Of a stretch of 64,000 bases of DNA, positions 1-9,244 are shown one piece after another. The position numbers and the translations under genes were made by a program. Numbering within the stretch: the stretch's first letter is position 1; each line of letters starts with the position of its first letter. The stretch covers positions 178,327-242,326 of the forward strand of contig NZ_JALEKL010000011.1 of the NCBI RefSeq assembly GCF_022768985.1. The letters run 5' to 3'. The notes under the pieces are model-generated. The model was not told the DNA's origin. It worked only from the letters and a program-made list of their open reading frames with translations, and did not search any database. The stretch comes from Methanosphaera sp. Lineage in GTDB: Archaea > Methanobacteriota > Methanobacteria > Methanobacteriales > Methanobacteriaceae.

Positions 1-127
1 AAAAAGAGATTAAGAATTCTTTTTTTGGTTAAAATAGTTTTTATAAAAAAAATGGTTTGAATTTTAGAATAGTATATTAATTTAATTTTCCTACCCTAAA
101 ATATTTTATTTCCCCTTTTTATTTTTC
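1..127. other. Non-coding edge downstream of asd
   Basis: No gene is visible here. The stretch is AT-rich and lies past the 3' end of asd. On the plus strand it carries CCCC followed by T-tracts near 112-126, which resembles the C-rich plus T-tract ends seen after other genes in the window. It could therefore terminate a plus-strand gene lying to the left of the window, but that gene is not visible. Confidence 0.5.
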
Positions 128-1180
128 TTATAAGTATAGTTTAGATATAAGTTGAGCATTTAATATTGAAGCTCCAGCTGCTCCACGAATAGTATTATGT
201 CCTACAAGGGTATATTTGAAACTGTTATCAAATACATCTTCACGTACACGTCCTACAGTTACAGCCATTCCATGTTGTGAGTCACGATCCATACGTGGTT
301 GTGGACGATCTTCTTCATCACGTACAAGTACAGGTTGCTCTGGTGCAAATGAAAGATTTTCTTTCTGTGGAAGACCTCTGAAGTTTCTCATTTCCTCTTT
401 AATATCTTCAACTGTCACATCATCTTCTTCAAATTCAATAAATACAGATTCTGTGTGTCCATCAATAACACCTACTCTATTACATGAAGCACTAAGTGGG
501 AAGTTAGCTTTTTTCACTAATCCTCCTTCTGCTTTTCCAAGTAAGTGTAGAGTTTCAGATTGCATTTTTTCTTCTTCTCCACCAATGTATGGTATTACAT
601 TATCAAGTATTCCCATTGATGGTACACCATTGTATCCTGCTCCACTTACAGCCTGCATTGTTGATACAGATACACGTTTAAATGTATATTTATCAAATAA
701 TGGTTTTAATGTAAGTGTTAATGCTATTGTTGAACAGTTTGGATTTGTTACAATACATCCATCCCATCCATTAATATCTTTTTGAAGTTCCATCATTTCA
801 AGGTGTTCAGGATTTACCTCTGGAATTATGAGTGGAATATTTTCTTTCATACGATTTACACTTGCATTTGATGCTACAATAAATTTCTCAGCAAATGCAG
901 CTTCTACAGGTTCTGCAAGTGATGCTGGAAGTGATGCAAATACAAAGTCTACATCATCACTTACCTCATTTGGATCTGTATTTACAAGTTTCATATCCTT
1001 TACACATTCAGGTATTGGTGTTGTTTGATGCCATCTTACTGCATCTTCATAACGTTTTCCTGCAGATCTTTCTGATGCTGCTATACTTACAATATTAAAA
1101 TCTGGAATTTCAGATAATAGTTGGATAAAACGTTGTCCTACCATTCCAGTTGCACCGAGTACACATACATTATTTACCAT
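128..1180 (-). CDS. asd: Aspartate-semialdehyde dehydrogenase
   Basis: Reduces aspartyl-4-phosphate to aspartate semialdehyde with NADPH, the branch point to lysine/DAP and to threonine and methionine. The N-terminus has the nucleotide-binding loop GATGMVG (residues 9-15). The nucleophile is Cys149 in NPNCS and the likely acid/base is His242 in DGHTES. The length of 350 aa fits the archaeal/fungal-type enzyme. It is the last gene of lysC-dapA-dapB-asd, 31 bases after dapB. The ATG is preceded by GGAG. Identification is firm from motifs and context. Confidence 0.96.
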   Translation of the reverse strand: MVNNVCVLGATGMVGQRFIQLLSEIPDFNIVSIAASERSAGKRYEDAVRWHQTTPIPECVKDMKLVNTDPNEVSDDVDFVFASLPASLAEPVEAAFAEKFIVASNASVNRMKENIPLIIPEVNPEHLEMMELQKDINGWDGCIVTNPNCSTIALTLTLKPLFDKYTFKRVSVSTMQAVSGAGYNGVPSMGILDNVIPYIGGEEEKMQSETLHLLGKAEGGLVKKANFPLSASCNRVGVIDGHTESVFIEFEEDDVTVEDIKEEMRNFRGLPQKENLSFAPEQPVLVRDEEDRPQPRMDRDSQHGMAVTVGRVREDVFDNSFKYTLVGHNTIRGAAGASILNAQLISKLYL

Positions 1181-1211
1181 AATTTGATTTCTCCATTAAT
1201 TTTTAGTTTTC

Positions 1212-2039
1212 TTAGAAGTTTAAGTCTAGTACATCGTTCATACCTGCAATTGTTTTATCCTGTTTTGTCATAAGGTAGTTAATTGCACGTATTACACCGT
1301 TTACAAATGCTTGTCTTGTTGATGCTCTGTGTGTTACTTCTATTCTTTCTCCATCTCCTGCAAACATTACAGTGTGATCTCCTACTATGTCTCCTCCACG
1401 TACAGCATGGATACCAATTTCATTTTCTGGTCTTGCACCTACCATACCTTCACGACCATAGCATGCATTTTCTTTAAGGTTAAGGTCAAGATTTTTAGCT
1501 ACAATTTCTGCTGCTCTTTTTGCTGTTCCTGATGGTGAATCTTGTTTGTTGTGGTGGTGTGCTTCTATAATTTCCACATCATATTCTTGTCCTAGGATTT
1601 TTGCAACTTGTCCTACAATTTCAAAAAATACATTTACACCTGTTGCCATGTTTGGTGATATTACACCTTTTACACCGTTTTCTTCGATAATTTTATACAT
1701 TTCATCGAGTTGTTCATCAGATATTCCTGTTGTTCCAACTACCACATTTACTCCACATTTTGCACATACTTTTACAGTTTCAACAGCTGCTGCTGCAATT
1801 GTAAAATCTACTAATACATCTGGTTTTATGTCATTTAATGCAACTTCAAGGTTTTGTGAATCTATTATTTCCACTCCCATTGTTCCGAGTCCGATTTGTT
1901 CTCCTAAATCTTTTCCTTCCAGTGGTGTGTTTGGTCTTTCTATTCCTAGTACTACTTCCATATTTTCTTGTGCTTGTACTGTTTTAACAATTTTTGAACC
2001 CATGTTTCCAGCACAACCTGTTACTGCTACTTTAATCAT
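1212..2039 (-). CDS. dapB: 4-hydroxy-tetrahydrodipicolinate reductase
   Basis: Second step of the diaminopimelate/lysine branch: NAD(P)H-dependent reduction of the DapA product. The protein of 275 aa has the Rossmann loop TGCAGNMG near residues 7-14, the family signature EAHHHNKQDSPSGTA (about 159-172) with the catalytic histidines and Lys165, and VGTTG near residue 101. It sits between dapA (54 bases upstream) and asd (31 bases downstream) on the same strand, so co-transcription is likely. Confidence 0.96.
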   Translation of the reverse strand: MIKVAVTGCAGNMGSKIVKTVQAQENMEVVLGIERPNTPLEGKDLGEQIGLGTMGVEIIDSQNLEVALNDIKPDVLVDFTIAAAAVETVKVCAKCGVNVVVGTTGISDEQLDEMYKIIEENGVKGVISPNMATGVNVFFEIVGQVAKILGQEYDVEIIEAHHHNKQDSPSGTAKRAAEIVAKNLDLNLKENACYGREGMVGARPENEIGIHAVRGGDIVGDHTVMFAGDGERIEVTHRASTRQAFVNGVIRAINYLMTKQDKTIAGMNDVLDLNF

Positions 2040-2093
2040 TAAATCATCCCCATTTAATTTATTTTCTTTATAATTTTTAATTTTCTATAAATC

Positions 2094-2984
2094 TTATAAT
2101 AAGTTATATTCTTTAAGTACATCTTTTAGTATTGCATCATTTTCCTGTGAAATTTCATTAATTGGCATTCTTAGTCCGCCAATATCCATTCCCATATAGT
2201 TTAATGCTCTTTTTGTTGGAGCAGGACTTGCTTCAATAAATAATACATCCATCATGTCATATAATTCATTTGAAAGTGTACGTGCTTTTGTATAATCTGC
2301 ATCAAGTGCAGAGCGTACCATTGTTGACATCTTATTTGGAAGTACATTTGCAACAACACTTATAACTCCACGTGCACCTTGTGAAATCATTGGAAGTGTT
2401 AGTGAATCATTACCAGAAAGTACTGTGAAATCATCAATGTCACTTTTTGCTAGTCTGCTAAATACTTCTGCAAGCTTATTTAAGTCAGGATTTGCCTCTT
2501 TTATTGCTACAATATTGTCAAGTTCTGCAATTTTTAGTATTGTGTCAATTGATAAATCTACACCTGTTCTTGATGGTACATTATATGCAATTATTGGTAT
2601 GTTTGTTGAATCATTAAGTAGTTTATAATGATTGTAAAGTCCACTTTGTTGTGGCTTATTATAGTATGGTGTTATAACTAAAGCTGCATCTGCACCTGCA
2701 TCTTCTACATATTTTAGTAGATCTAGTGCTTCTGCTGTTGCATTACTTCCTGCACCTGCAATGGTTGTTACCCGTCCATCTGCTTGATCTACCATGATAT
2801 CTATTACTTTTTGATGTTCATCATGTGTCATTGTTGCAGATTCACCTGTTGTACCTGCTGCAACTATTCCATCAACACCTTGATCTATGAGAAAATCTAT
2901 GAAGTTTCTATATTTTTCTTCATCAATATTATTATCACCATCAAAAGGTGTGATCATTGCAACATGTGTTCCATCTAAATTCAT
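2094..2984 (-). CDS. dapA: 4-hydroxy-tetrahydrodipicolinate synthase
   Basis: Class I aldolase condensing pyruvate with aspartate semialdehyde. The 296-aa TIM barrel shows GTTGES (44-49), the catalytic Tyr134 in AYNVPSRTG and the Schiff-base Lys162 in AIKEAN. Its ATG overlaps the lysC stop by four bases (ATGA), and an AAGGAG ribosome-binding site lies inside the end of lysC, which suggests translational coupling. In Methanobacteriales the pathway usually continues through DapL, which is not in this window. Confidence 0.96.
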   Translation of the reverse strand: MNLDGTHVAMITPFDGDNNIDEEKYRNFIDFLIDQGVDGIVAAGTTGESATMTHDEHQKVIDIMVDQADGRVTTIAGAGSNATAEALDLLKYVEDAGADAALVITPYYNKPQQSGLYNHYKLLNDSTNIPIIAYNVPSRTGVDLSIDTILKIAELDNIVAIKEANPDLNKLAEVFSRLAKSDIDDFTVLSGNDSLTLPMISQGARGVISVVANVLPNKMSTMVRSALDADYTKARTLSNELYDMMDVLFIEASPAPTKRALNYMGMDIGGLRMPINEISQENDAILKDVLKEYNLL

Positions 2985-4207
2985 ACTAAAGTCTCCTTAA
3001 TTAATTTATATGCTTTTTCACCATTTTCCCAGTCAACAAATACTACTACTGCTGTTTGGCTGGAAGATAATTCAACTATGTTAATATTGTTTTCATGAAG
3101 TGGTTTTGTAATACTTGCTATGATGCCAGGGGTGTCAATGAAGTCATGACTTACAAGTGAAATCATAGCAATTTTCTGTCCAAGTGATATTGAACTAAAT
3201 GTATCTCCTTCAATTATTGCTTGATGTAATATTTCATGTGCTTTTATTGCATCTTCATATTTGAAAAATAGGGTTATTGAACTTTCACCAGTTGAAATGC
3301 CATATATGATGAAGTTATGTGCATTTACAAGCTGTGCTATTTCTGCTATTATTCCCTGTTTTTTCATGAGATTCTCACCTACAACGGCAAGAACTGCTAG
3401 TTGATCATCTAATTTTGTTATTGTTATTATGTCTTCATCAGGATTTGCCGGACCTATAATATCAGTCCCCTGTACTCTTAAATTTCCATATTCAAAGCTT
3501 ATTATCTTAGCTTTTATTGATGGATCCTTGTATCTTAAAGCATTAGGATGAAGTACCTGTGCTCCATAGTTTGCAAGATCTATCATTTCTTCAACTGTTA
3601 TCTTATCAAGCTTTCGTGCTGTGTTTAATTTACGTGGATCAGTAGACATTACACCTTTTACATCTGTTACAATAACTACTTCATCTGCACCTATACATTG
3701 TCCTATAAGGAATGCTGATACATCACTTCCTCCACGTCCTAGTGTTGTTACATTGTTTTCACTATCTCGTCCAAGGAATCCACAGATTACTGGAATTATT
3801 CCCTGATCTACTAGTTTTTTTATGTGTTGTTTTACTTTTTCTTCTGTAGCTTTCTTGTCAATCTTGGCTTCTGTAAAGTTACTATCTGTTATTACTGGCC
3901 ATTTTTCACTGAATGGATCTATATATTCTGCTTTTACTCCTAATGACTCTATTGTTGCTGCCATTATTCGTACACTTTGCATTTCACCCATTGAAAGTAT
4001 GCCTGCTAACTGTTTGTCCGTTACTAGATCTCCCATTGATTCATTTACAAGCTTTATTGATTCATCAGTTGTCTTGTTAATTGCAGAAACAACTACTATT
4101 ACCTTGTTTCCCTGCATGTATTCATTCACTACTGATTTTGCTGCTTTTTGAATCCTTTCTCCAGTTCCTACTGAAGTTCCACCAAATTTTGCCACAACCG
4201 TCGCCAT
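2981..4207 (-). CDS. lysC: Aspartate kinase
   Basis: Phosphorylates aspartate, the committed step for the aspartate-family amino acids. The N-terminal kinase domain begins [10 protein letters not shown] (about 7-16) and contains GRGGSDVSA (about 177-185). The C-terminal third (about 265-408) forms two ACT domains, the usual site of allosteric feedback by lysine or threonine. At 408 aa it is a normal monofunctional aspartokinase. It heads the lysC-dapA-dapB-asd unit. The ATG is preceded by GGGTGA with good spacing. Confidence 0.95.
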   Translation of the reverse strand: MATVVAKFGGTSVGTGERIQKAAKSVVNEYMQGNKVIVVVSAINKTTDESIKLVNESMGDLVTDKQLAGILSMGEMQSVRIMAATIESLGVKAEYIDPFSEKWPVITDSNFTEAKIDKKATEEKVKQHIKKLVDQGIIPVICGFLGRDSENNVTTLGRGGSDVSAFLIGQCIGADEVVIVTDVKGVMSTDPRKLNTARKLDKITVEEMIDLANYGAQVLHPNALRYKDPSIKAKIISFEYGNLRVQGTDIIGPANPDEDIITITKLDDQLAVLAVVGENLMKKQGIIAEIAQLVNAHNFIIYGISTGESSITLFFKYEDAIKAHEILHQAIIEGDTFSSISLGQKIAMISLVSHDFIDTPGIIASITKPLHENNINIVELSSSQTAVVVFVDWENGEKAYKLIKETLV

Positions 4208-4569
4208 AGATTCACCCTTAAAAATTATATTTTCTATCTAAATAAACTTAATTCATAAAATTCATTAAATTTTTTTTTATATGAATATTATCATTTTTTT
4301 ATATTAATTTTATTATTATAACATTAAACTGTTACTAGTTACATAATATATATGAATTATATATTTATTAAAATTTTATAATAAAAGATCATTAAAATAT
4401 TAAAAATTATGAAAAAATAGACCTTATTTTAGAAATTTTACAGCATCGTTAAAAATAGTTGGGAAGTTAGAAAAGAAAAAAAATATTTTTTATATATAGA
4501 ATTAGAATTTATTAAAAATTAGTAAATTATGAAAAAAAAGTAAAAAAAAAGAAAAATAACTTAATGAAC
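4208..4569. other. Intergenic: S17e 3' end and lysC 5' region
   Basis: This 362-base AT-rich stretch contains no convincing gene. Near lysC it holds the ribosome-binding site (TCACCC on the plus strand at 4212-4217). Near S17e it holds long A-runs that read as oligo-T on the minus strand. The lysC promoter should lie here, but many TATA-like strings occur and I cannot single one out. Confidence 0.5.
4532..4556 (-). terminator. Oligo-T terminator after S17e
   Basis: On the minus strand two runs of eight or nine T follow the S17e stop within about 40 bases. Oligo-T tracts are the usual archaeal intrinsic terminators. No stable hairpin is needed or seen. Confidence 0.55.
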
Positions 4570-4752
4570 TTATTGTTGCATTAAGTGGGTTGCATATCCA
4601 GCAATTTGATTTCTTAAGTGTTTTGTTGACACTGTTGAGTATTCAGCAACAACTTGTTTGTTGTTTTCAAAATCATTGTTGAATTTTTCACCGTGTGCTT
4701 CAAGTAATTCTTTTGCTGTTCTTTTTACAAATGTTGTTCTTATATTTCCCAT
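4570..4752 (-). CDS. rps17e: 30S ribosomal protein S17e
   Basis: Small-subunit ribosomal protein of archaea and eukaryotes. The sequence starts [11 protein letters not shown] and contains the family signature [16 protein letters not shown] chose the ATG at 4752 rather than the in-frame ATG at 4758, because GGAGG lies directly against the latter and seven bases from the former, and the family normally begins MGNIR. This gives 60 aa. It follows the chorismate mutase gene on the same strand and precedes lysC, an order I recall from Methanothermobacter. Confidence 0.95.
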   Translation of the reverse strand: MGNIRTTFVKRTAKELLEAHGEKFNNDFENNKQVVAEYSTVSTKHLRNQIAGYATHLMQQ

Positions 4753-4843
4753 AATCATTCCTCCAAAATTTTCTATAAGTATATAAATTTATTATTTTGT
4801 TATTTTTTTATTATAAAAAAAATTTAAAAAAAAGTAATTAACG

Positions 4844-5134
4844 TTAATTTAAATATTTCTTCTGCTCTTGTTTACTTAACTTTGCAAGCATGTCAAAGAT
4901 TTCAAAGATTATTTCCTTGTCATATTCAACATCTGCCATTAAGTTTTCAAGTTTATCATGAATAATATCTTCTCTTGATTTATCAAATAAATCCATATCT
5001 AAAGCTTTCTTTGATGAGATAATATCAGGAGCAAGTGATGTTCTCTCAAGTATTAGATTAAAAATTTGCTCATCTATTTCATCAATCTTCTTTCGTGATT
5101 TATTTAATAATTTTTCAGCTTCTTGTTTATTCAA
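4844..5134 (-). CDS. Chorismate mutase (AroQ type)
   Basis: Rearranges chorismate to prephenate for phenylalanine and tyrosine. The protein is a small all-helical domain of about 96 aa with the AroQ pattern: SRKKIDEIDEQIFNLILER near the N-terminus, then KSREDII in the middle. A GTG at 5146 is in frame, but it lies inside the AGGTGAGG ribosome-binding site. The TTG at 5134 stands six bases after that site and is the better start. The site overlaps the shikimate kinase stop, eight bases upstream, so the two aromatic-pathway genes are probably coupled. Confidence 0.88.
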   Translation of the reverse strand: MNKQEAEKLLNKSRKKIDEIDEQIFNLILERTSLAPDIISSKKALDMDLFDKSREDIIHDKLENLMADVEYDKEIIFEIFDMLAKLSKQEQKKYLN

Positions 5135-5142
5135 AATAATCC

Positions 5143-6057
5143 TCACCTTATTACTACAGATCCCTCATTATCAGGTTCTGTCTCTATCAACAATCCAGGA
5201 TACTTAGAAAGTGCACTTTTAATTTCTTCAATATCAAGATCATCTACTAATATAGAATAAGCAGATCCAGTCCCAGATAATCCTGCAGCTTTTGCTCCTG
5301 CTTTTAATGCATCAAGTACAATGTTTGTATCAAAATTTAGTGCATTAGCATAAAGTAAGCCATTTAAGGTTAGAGCTTTTTCAATATTTTCATCTATTGC
5401 ATGCGAAAATGCTATTTCCACAAGTGGTGCTAAAACTTTCATATTTTCAACATCACACTGTGCAGTATATGAAGATTTGTCTGGTATATATATTAAAACT
5501 TTCGAATATTTAATAGAATAATCTTTCAAAATTTTCCTTTCATAATTATCACATATCTTCCATCCACCATAAAATGATGCAGAAGCATCATCATATGCAC
5601 CAGTAATAGATACACCAACATCTAGTGATGCTTCAATTGCAATATTTACAATGTCATCATCTGTAATATTAACATCATCCATAGTTAAGTTACATGCACC
5701 TAAAAGCTCAATTATTGTCCCATAAACTACTGAATTTGATGCTGCACTACTACTTGAAAGACCTGATCCTGGTGGAATATCTGATTTTGTTTTAACTTCT
5801 AATTTAATATTTTTAAGATTAAAACAATCATATTCACATAATTTTTCATATGTTAACTTGATACAACGCTCCATTAGTGATGTATCCATGTCTGGATCAT
5901 CAAGGCTGATACATTCACATTCTATATCTTCTTTTGCATCAAAACTTACAATATTTACATCTGCTGTTACATATAATTTTATTCCAAAAGCAGAACCAAA
6001 ACCTGTTGCAATTGCATTAATTACTGTTGCTGATGCAGGAGATCGTACTTTTACCAT
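5143..6057 (-). CDS. aroK: Archaeal shikimate kinase (GHMP family)
   Basis: Phosphorylates shikimate with ATP. This is the archaeal type, unrelated to bacterial AroK and belonging to the GHMP kinase fold. The key motif PPGSGLSSSSAAS (about 95-107) binds ATP phosphates, and a C-terminal GLSGTGSAY motif is present. At 304 aa it is slightly longer than usual. The ATG is preceded by AAGGTG. It is followed after eight bases by chorismate mutase. Confidence 0.94.
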   Translation of the reverse strand: MVKVRSPASATVINAIATGFGSAFGIKLYVTADVNIVSFDAKEDIECECISLDDPDMDTSLMERCIKLTYEKLCEYDCFNLKNIKLEVKTKSDIPPGSGLSSSSAASNSVVYGTIIELLGACNLTMDDVNITDDDIVNIAIEASLDVGVSITGAYDDASASFYGGWKICDNYERKILKDYSIKYSKVLIYIPDKSSYTAQCDVENMKVLAPLVEIAFSHAIDENIEKALTLNGLLYANALNFDTNIVLDALKAGAKAAGLSGTGSAYSILVDDLDIEEIKSALSKYPGLLIETEPDNEGSVVIR

Positions 6058-6373
6058 TGAAAATTACACCTTTTTATAAATTTTTTTAATATTTTTTTTA
6101 TATTATTTTAAAATATATTAGAATTTATTAATATAAGTTAAATGAATTTTACATAAAAATATGCTAATTTTATAGGATGATATGTAGCATATAAAACTAT
6201 TTTATAAATTATGAATATTATCTTTAAAATAAAATTTAAATTATATATAGATGGTTGTTATATTATTATATGATTATAAAAAAAAATGAAATCTAATAGA
6301 TGATATTATAAAATATTTATATATTTATATAAAGTTAATATAGATACAAAAAAAAATTTTAAAGGTGAAAAAA
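6058..6373. other. Divergent intergenic region aroK / thioredoxin-like
   Basis: No gene is seen. This AT-rich region must hold the promoters of aroK (minus) and the thioredoxin-like gene (plus). It includes an 8-bp inverted repeat, ATATGCTA at 6159-6166 and TAGCATAT at 6185-6192, separated by 18 bases. That repeat could be an operator or chance in such AT-rich sequence. Confidence 0.45.
6316..6332 (+). promoter_or_regulatory. Probable TATA box of the thioredoxin-like gene
   Basis: TTTATATATTTATATAA lies about 50 bases upstream of the ATG at 6374. Archaeal TATA boxes sit about 25-27 bases before transcription start, so this would give a short leader containing the AGGTG ribosome-binding site at 6363-6367. 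Confidence 0.45.
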
Positions 6374-6634
6374 ATGGTTGTAAAACTTGAAGTATACACA
6401 TCACAAACATGCCCATTTTGTCCAAGGGCTGTTGCTGCAGCAGAAAAAGTAGTTGAAAAATTTGGTGACCAAGTAGAATATGAACATCTTGATGTAGCAG
6501 AAAACATGGATAAAGTACAACAATATGAAATAATGTCTGTACCAACAGTTATTATTGATGGTGAAGTTGCATTTGTAGGTGCACCAACAGCAAGAAATCT
6601 TGCAGAAAAAGTAAAAGAAAAATTAGGACAATAG
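6374..6634 (+). CDS. Thioredoxin/glutaredoxin-like disulfide protein
   Basis: Small redox protein of 86 aa with a thioredoxin fold. The active site is Cys13-Pro-Phe-Cys16 and the cis-proline loop is SVPT at 55-58. The size and the absence of extra N-terminal structure resemble the glutaredoxin-like thioredoxins of methanogens, which reduce target disulfides. A GTG at 6365 is in frame but forms part of the ribosome-binding site, so ATG 6374 is chosen. It is followed by a C-rich and T-tract terminator. The electron donor is not evident here. Confidence 0.92.
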   Translation: MVVKLEVYTSQTCPFCPRAVAAAEKVVEKFGDQVEYEHLDVAENMDKVQQYEIMSVPTVIIDGEVAFVGAPTARNLAEKVKEKLGQ

Positions 6635-6955
6635 ATACAATCTCCTAATTTTCCATAACCCCCTTCTCCTCCTCTTTTTTATTAGATGAACTATTTTTTT
6701 CTAAGATCACTTATTTCATATTATTTTAAATTAAAAAAATACAAATTTTAAATACCTTATTTTAAAGCTTTATTTATTTTTATTAAACAATATAATACAA
6801 CAAATGCCTATTATTTTAGATAAATAATTAAAGAAATATCACTATAATTATTATATAATATGATTTAATGCTAATATAATCATGAAAATTATTAGAAATT
6901 TGAAAATATTACAAGTTAAGATTATATTTTTTTTATTGATGGGGGATAATTTTAA
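6635..6955. other. Intergenic: terminator and cbiD leader
   Basis: No gene is visible. The first 50 bases hold the terminator-like C-rich and T-tract element. The rest is AT-rich and should hold the cbiD promoter. A GGGGGAT ribosome-binding site precedes cbiD. Confidence 0.5.
6659..6680 (+). terminator. C-rich block plus T-tract terminator
   Basis: CCCCC is followed by a run of C/T triplets (CTCCTCCTC) and then six T, 25 to 46 bases after the thioredoxin-like stop. The same layout recurs after many genes in the window. The T-tract is the likely termination signal. The role of the C-rich part is unknown. Confidence 0.6.
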
Positions 6956-8071
6956 ATGGAAGCACATGAAAATTCACCTGAAAAGTCAGGTATTACAACA
7001 GGAAGTGTTGCAACAGCAGCATCACTTGCAGCACTACTAAAACTAACAGATAAAGCACCAGAAGTTGTTGAGATAAGAACTCCAATAACAAAACTTAATG
7101 TTAAAATTGAAAAATCAAAAGTTATTGATGATAAAACTGCACAAGCAAGTGTAATTAAGCCTACATATAATGATCCTGATGTTACACGTGGAATTGAAAT
7201 AATATCTGAAGTTACACTAACAGATAATAGTGGTTTTGTTGAAATTACAGCAGGAGAAGGTGTGGGTGTTGTTACAAAGCCTGGTCTTCAAATTCCTGTT
7301 GGTGAATATGCAATAAATCCAACACCAAGAAGTATGATAAAAGAAAATCTTAAAAGATATCTTCCAGAGGGCAGGGGTGTTATTGTTAAGATAATAATAC
7401 CAGAAGGACGTGCTATTGCTCCTAAAACCATGAATAGTCGTCTTGGTATTATGGATGGAATATCTGTTCTTGGTACAACAGGTGTTGCAAGACCAATGTC
7501 ATCAAAGGCATATAAGGATTCTCTTCGTGTACAAATTGATGTTGCAGTAGCAAATGGATATCGTGATCTTCTCTTTGTTCCTGGAAATATTGGTACAAAT
7601 ATTGCAAAGGAAAATCTTGAAGTTGAAGATGATGCAATAATTGAGATGAGTAACTTTGTTGGATTTATGCTTGATGAGGCTGATAAAGAATCAGGTTCTA
7701 TTGATTCAATCACAATTTTTGGTCATGCAGGAAAGCTTATTAAAATTGCAGCAGGTATATTTAATACAAAGCAAAGTGTTGCAGATGCAAGACGTGAAAT
7801 TATGGCATGTTATAGTGCTCTTTGTGGAGCAGATACAAAGACTGTTTGTGACATCTTTGCATGTATTACAACAGAGGATGTTATTAAAATTCTTGATAAA
7901 AACAATCTAACAGATAAGGTATTTACACTTATTGCTGATGAAATTGTTAAATTATGTGAACTTAAATATAATATTAAGTTTTATGTTACAATAGTTAAGA
8001 TGAATGGTGATATTCTAACAAAAGATCATGCAAAGCAAATACCATTTAAATGGAAAACAACAGAAGAATAG
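6956..8071 (+). CDS. cbiD: Cobalt-precorrin-5B C(1)-methyltransferase
   Basis: Anaerobic corrin-ring methylation for cobamide cofactors, which methanogens need for methyltransferases such as Mtr and the methanol system. The N-terminal signature GITTGSVATAA (12-22) is diagnostic of CbiD. The 371-aa length fits. GGGGGAT precedes the ATG. Another corrin gene, cbiT, lies about 11 kb downstream, so the pathway is scattered. The next gene is a glycosyltransferase with no obvious link to cobalamin. Confidence 0.94.
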   Translation: MEAHENSPEKSGITTGSVATAASLAALLKLTDKAPEVVEIRTPITKLNVKIEKSKVIDDKTAQASVIKPTYNDPDVTRGIEIISEVTLTDNSGFVEITAGEGVGVVTKPGLQIPVGEYAINPTPRSMIKENLKRYLPEGRGVIVKIIIPEGRAIAPKTMNSRLGIMDGISVLGTTGVARPMSSKAYKDSLRVQIDVAVANGYRDLLFVPGNIGTNIAKENLEVEDDAIIEMSNFVGFMLDEADKESGSIDSITIFGHAGKLIKIAAGIFNTKQSVADARREIMACYSALCGADTKTVCDIFACITTEDVIKILDKNNLTDKVFTLIADEIVKLCELKYNIKFYVTIVKMNGDILTKDHAKQIPFKWKTTEE

Positions 8072-8114
8072 AAAAATAATAATATTAAGATAATAAGTAT
8101 TTTAGGTTGTGTAT

Positions 8115-9194
8115 GTGGTTATGAATATTTGTATTATTGGACAGTATCCTCCAAAGCTTGGTGGTGTTGCAACTTATATGAAAAACTTGGAAGATGAACT
8201 TCAAGCTATGGGACATAATGTTTATGTTCTTACATATAAACAAGACTGTGACTTTAAAGATAATGTCTTTTGTGCAAATACAGTTAATATTCCAGTTCTT
8301 CGTGGTGTTAGCTTTATAATATCTGCATATTTTAAGTTACGTGAAATTATAAAAAAATATGATATTGATGTTATACATGCAAACTACCTCATACCCCCAG
8401 GTATTATTGCATCATTAATTCATAAAAAAGATATTAAAATTGTCATGACAGCACATGGATCTGACATAAATATACTACCCGAAAATAAGATTATACGACC
8501 AATACTTAAACATACCCTTAAATGTGTAGATGAGGTGTATTTTGTAAGTGAAAAGCTACAACAAAAAGCATTAGCAATGAATATTGAAGGACTAGCTGAA
8601 AAATCAAAAGTTACACCAAATACTGTTAATATAAATAAATTTAAGCCAATAGATGAAAATACCAAAACATTAAATGAAAAATATCAAATGCCAGTAGTTG
8701 TATTTATTGGAAATCTAGTTAAACAGAAAGGACTAAAATACCTACTTAAAGCAAAAAAACTATCAAAAACAACATACACACTTCTAATATATGGTGATGG
8801 AATACTAAAAGATGAACTAAAAAACTACATCAAGGAAAATAAAATACAAAACACCTACCTTATGGGAAAAACAGACACACCCGAGATAATCATACCACAA
8901 AGTGATATAATGGTACTTCCATCAGTATCTGAAGGTGCAAGCCTTGTAGCACTTGAGGCAATGTCATGTGCAAAGCCATTAATTGCAACAGATACAGGAA
9001 ATATAACAACAACAATAAAAAATAACCATGATGGAATAATAGTTCCAACATGCAACCCTCAAAAACTAGCAGATGCAATAGATGAACTAATAGAAGATGA
9101 AGATAAAAGAATAAAAATAGGTGAAAATGCACGAAAAACAGTGATTGAAAACTACTCAAAGATGCAAATACCATATGCAAATAAAGAACAATGA
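8115..9194 (+). CDS. Glycosyltransferase, GT4-like
   Basis: Probable retaining glycosyltransferase of the GT-B fold using a nucleotide sugar; acceptor unknown. The N-terminal domain has the glycine-rich acceptor loop GQYPPKLGG, and a HGSDIN segment lies near residue 117. The C-terminal donor domain has the EX7E pattern in SEGASLVALEA. Start choice is open: GTG 8109, GTG 8115 and ATG 8121 are all in frame. AGG at 8104-8106 best suits 8115. It lies alone among metabolic genes, apart from the main glycan island. The 3' half uses many more A-ending codons than the 5' half. Confidence 0.85.
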   Translation: MVMNICIIGQYPPKLGGVATYMKNLEDELQAMGHNVYVLTYKQDCDFKDNVFCANTVNIPVLRGVSFIISAYFKLREIIKKYDIDVIHANYLIPPGIIASLIHKKDIKIVMTAHGSDINILPENKIIRPILKHTLKCVDEVYFVSEKLQQKALAMNIEGLAEKSKVTPNTVNINKFKPIDENTKTLNEKYQMPVVVFIGNLVKQKGLKYLLKAKKLSKTTYTLLIYGDGILKDELKNYIKENKIQNTYLMGKTDTPEIIIPQSDIMVLPSVSEGASLVALEAMSCAKPLIATDTGNITTTIKNNHDGIIVPTCNPQKLADAIDELIEDEDKRIKIGENARKTVIENYSKMQIPYANKEQ

Positions 9195-9244
9195 AATGAA
9201 TAATTAGAAAAAATATAGAAAATAAAATGACTTAATTGTGAGGC

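Noticed and set aside
216..785. Long plus-strand reading frame inside asd
   Set aside because: It is an antisense shadow of a clear asd gene and its translation lacks recognisable features.
1546..2073. Plus-strand reading frame of 175 codons inside dapB
   Set aside because: Antisense shadow of dapB; Ser/Thr/Cys-rich translation typical of reverse frames here.
6159..6192. 8-bp inverted repeat ATATGCTA/TAGCATAT as a regulatory site
   Set aside because: Too short and AT-rich to separate from chance, so it was not raised to a finding.
7288..7713. Minus-strand frame of 141 codons inside cbiD
   Set aside because: Shadow of a conserved gene, with no ribosome-binding site or family resemblance.
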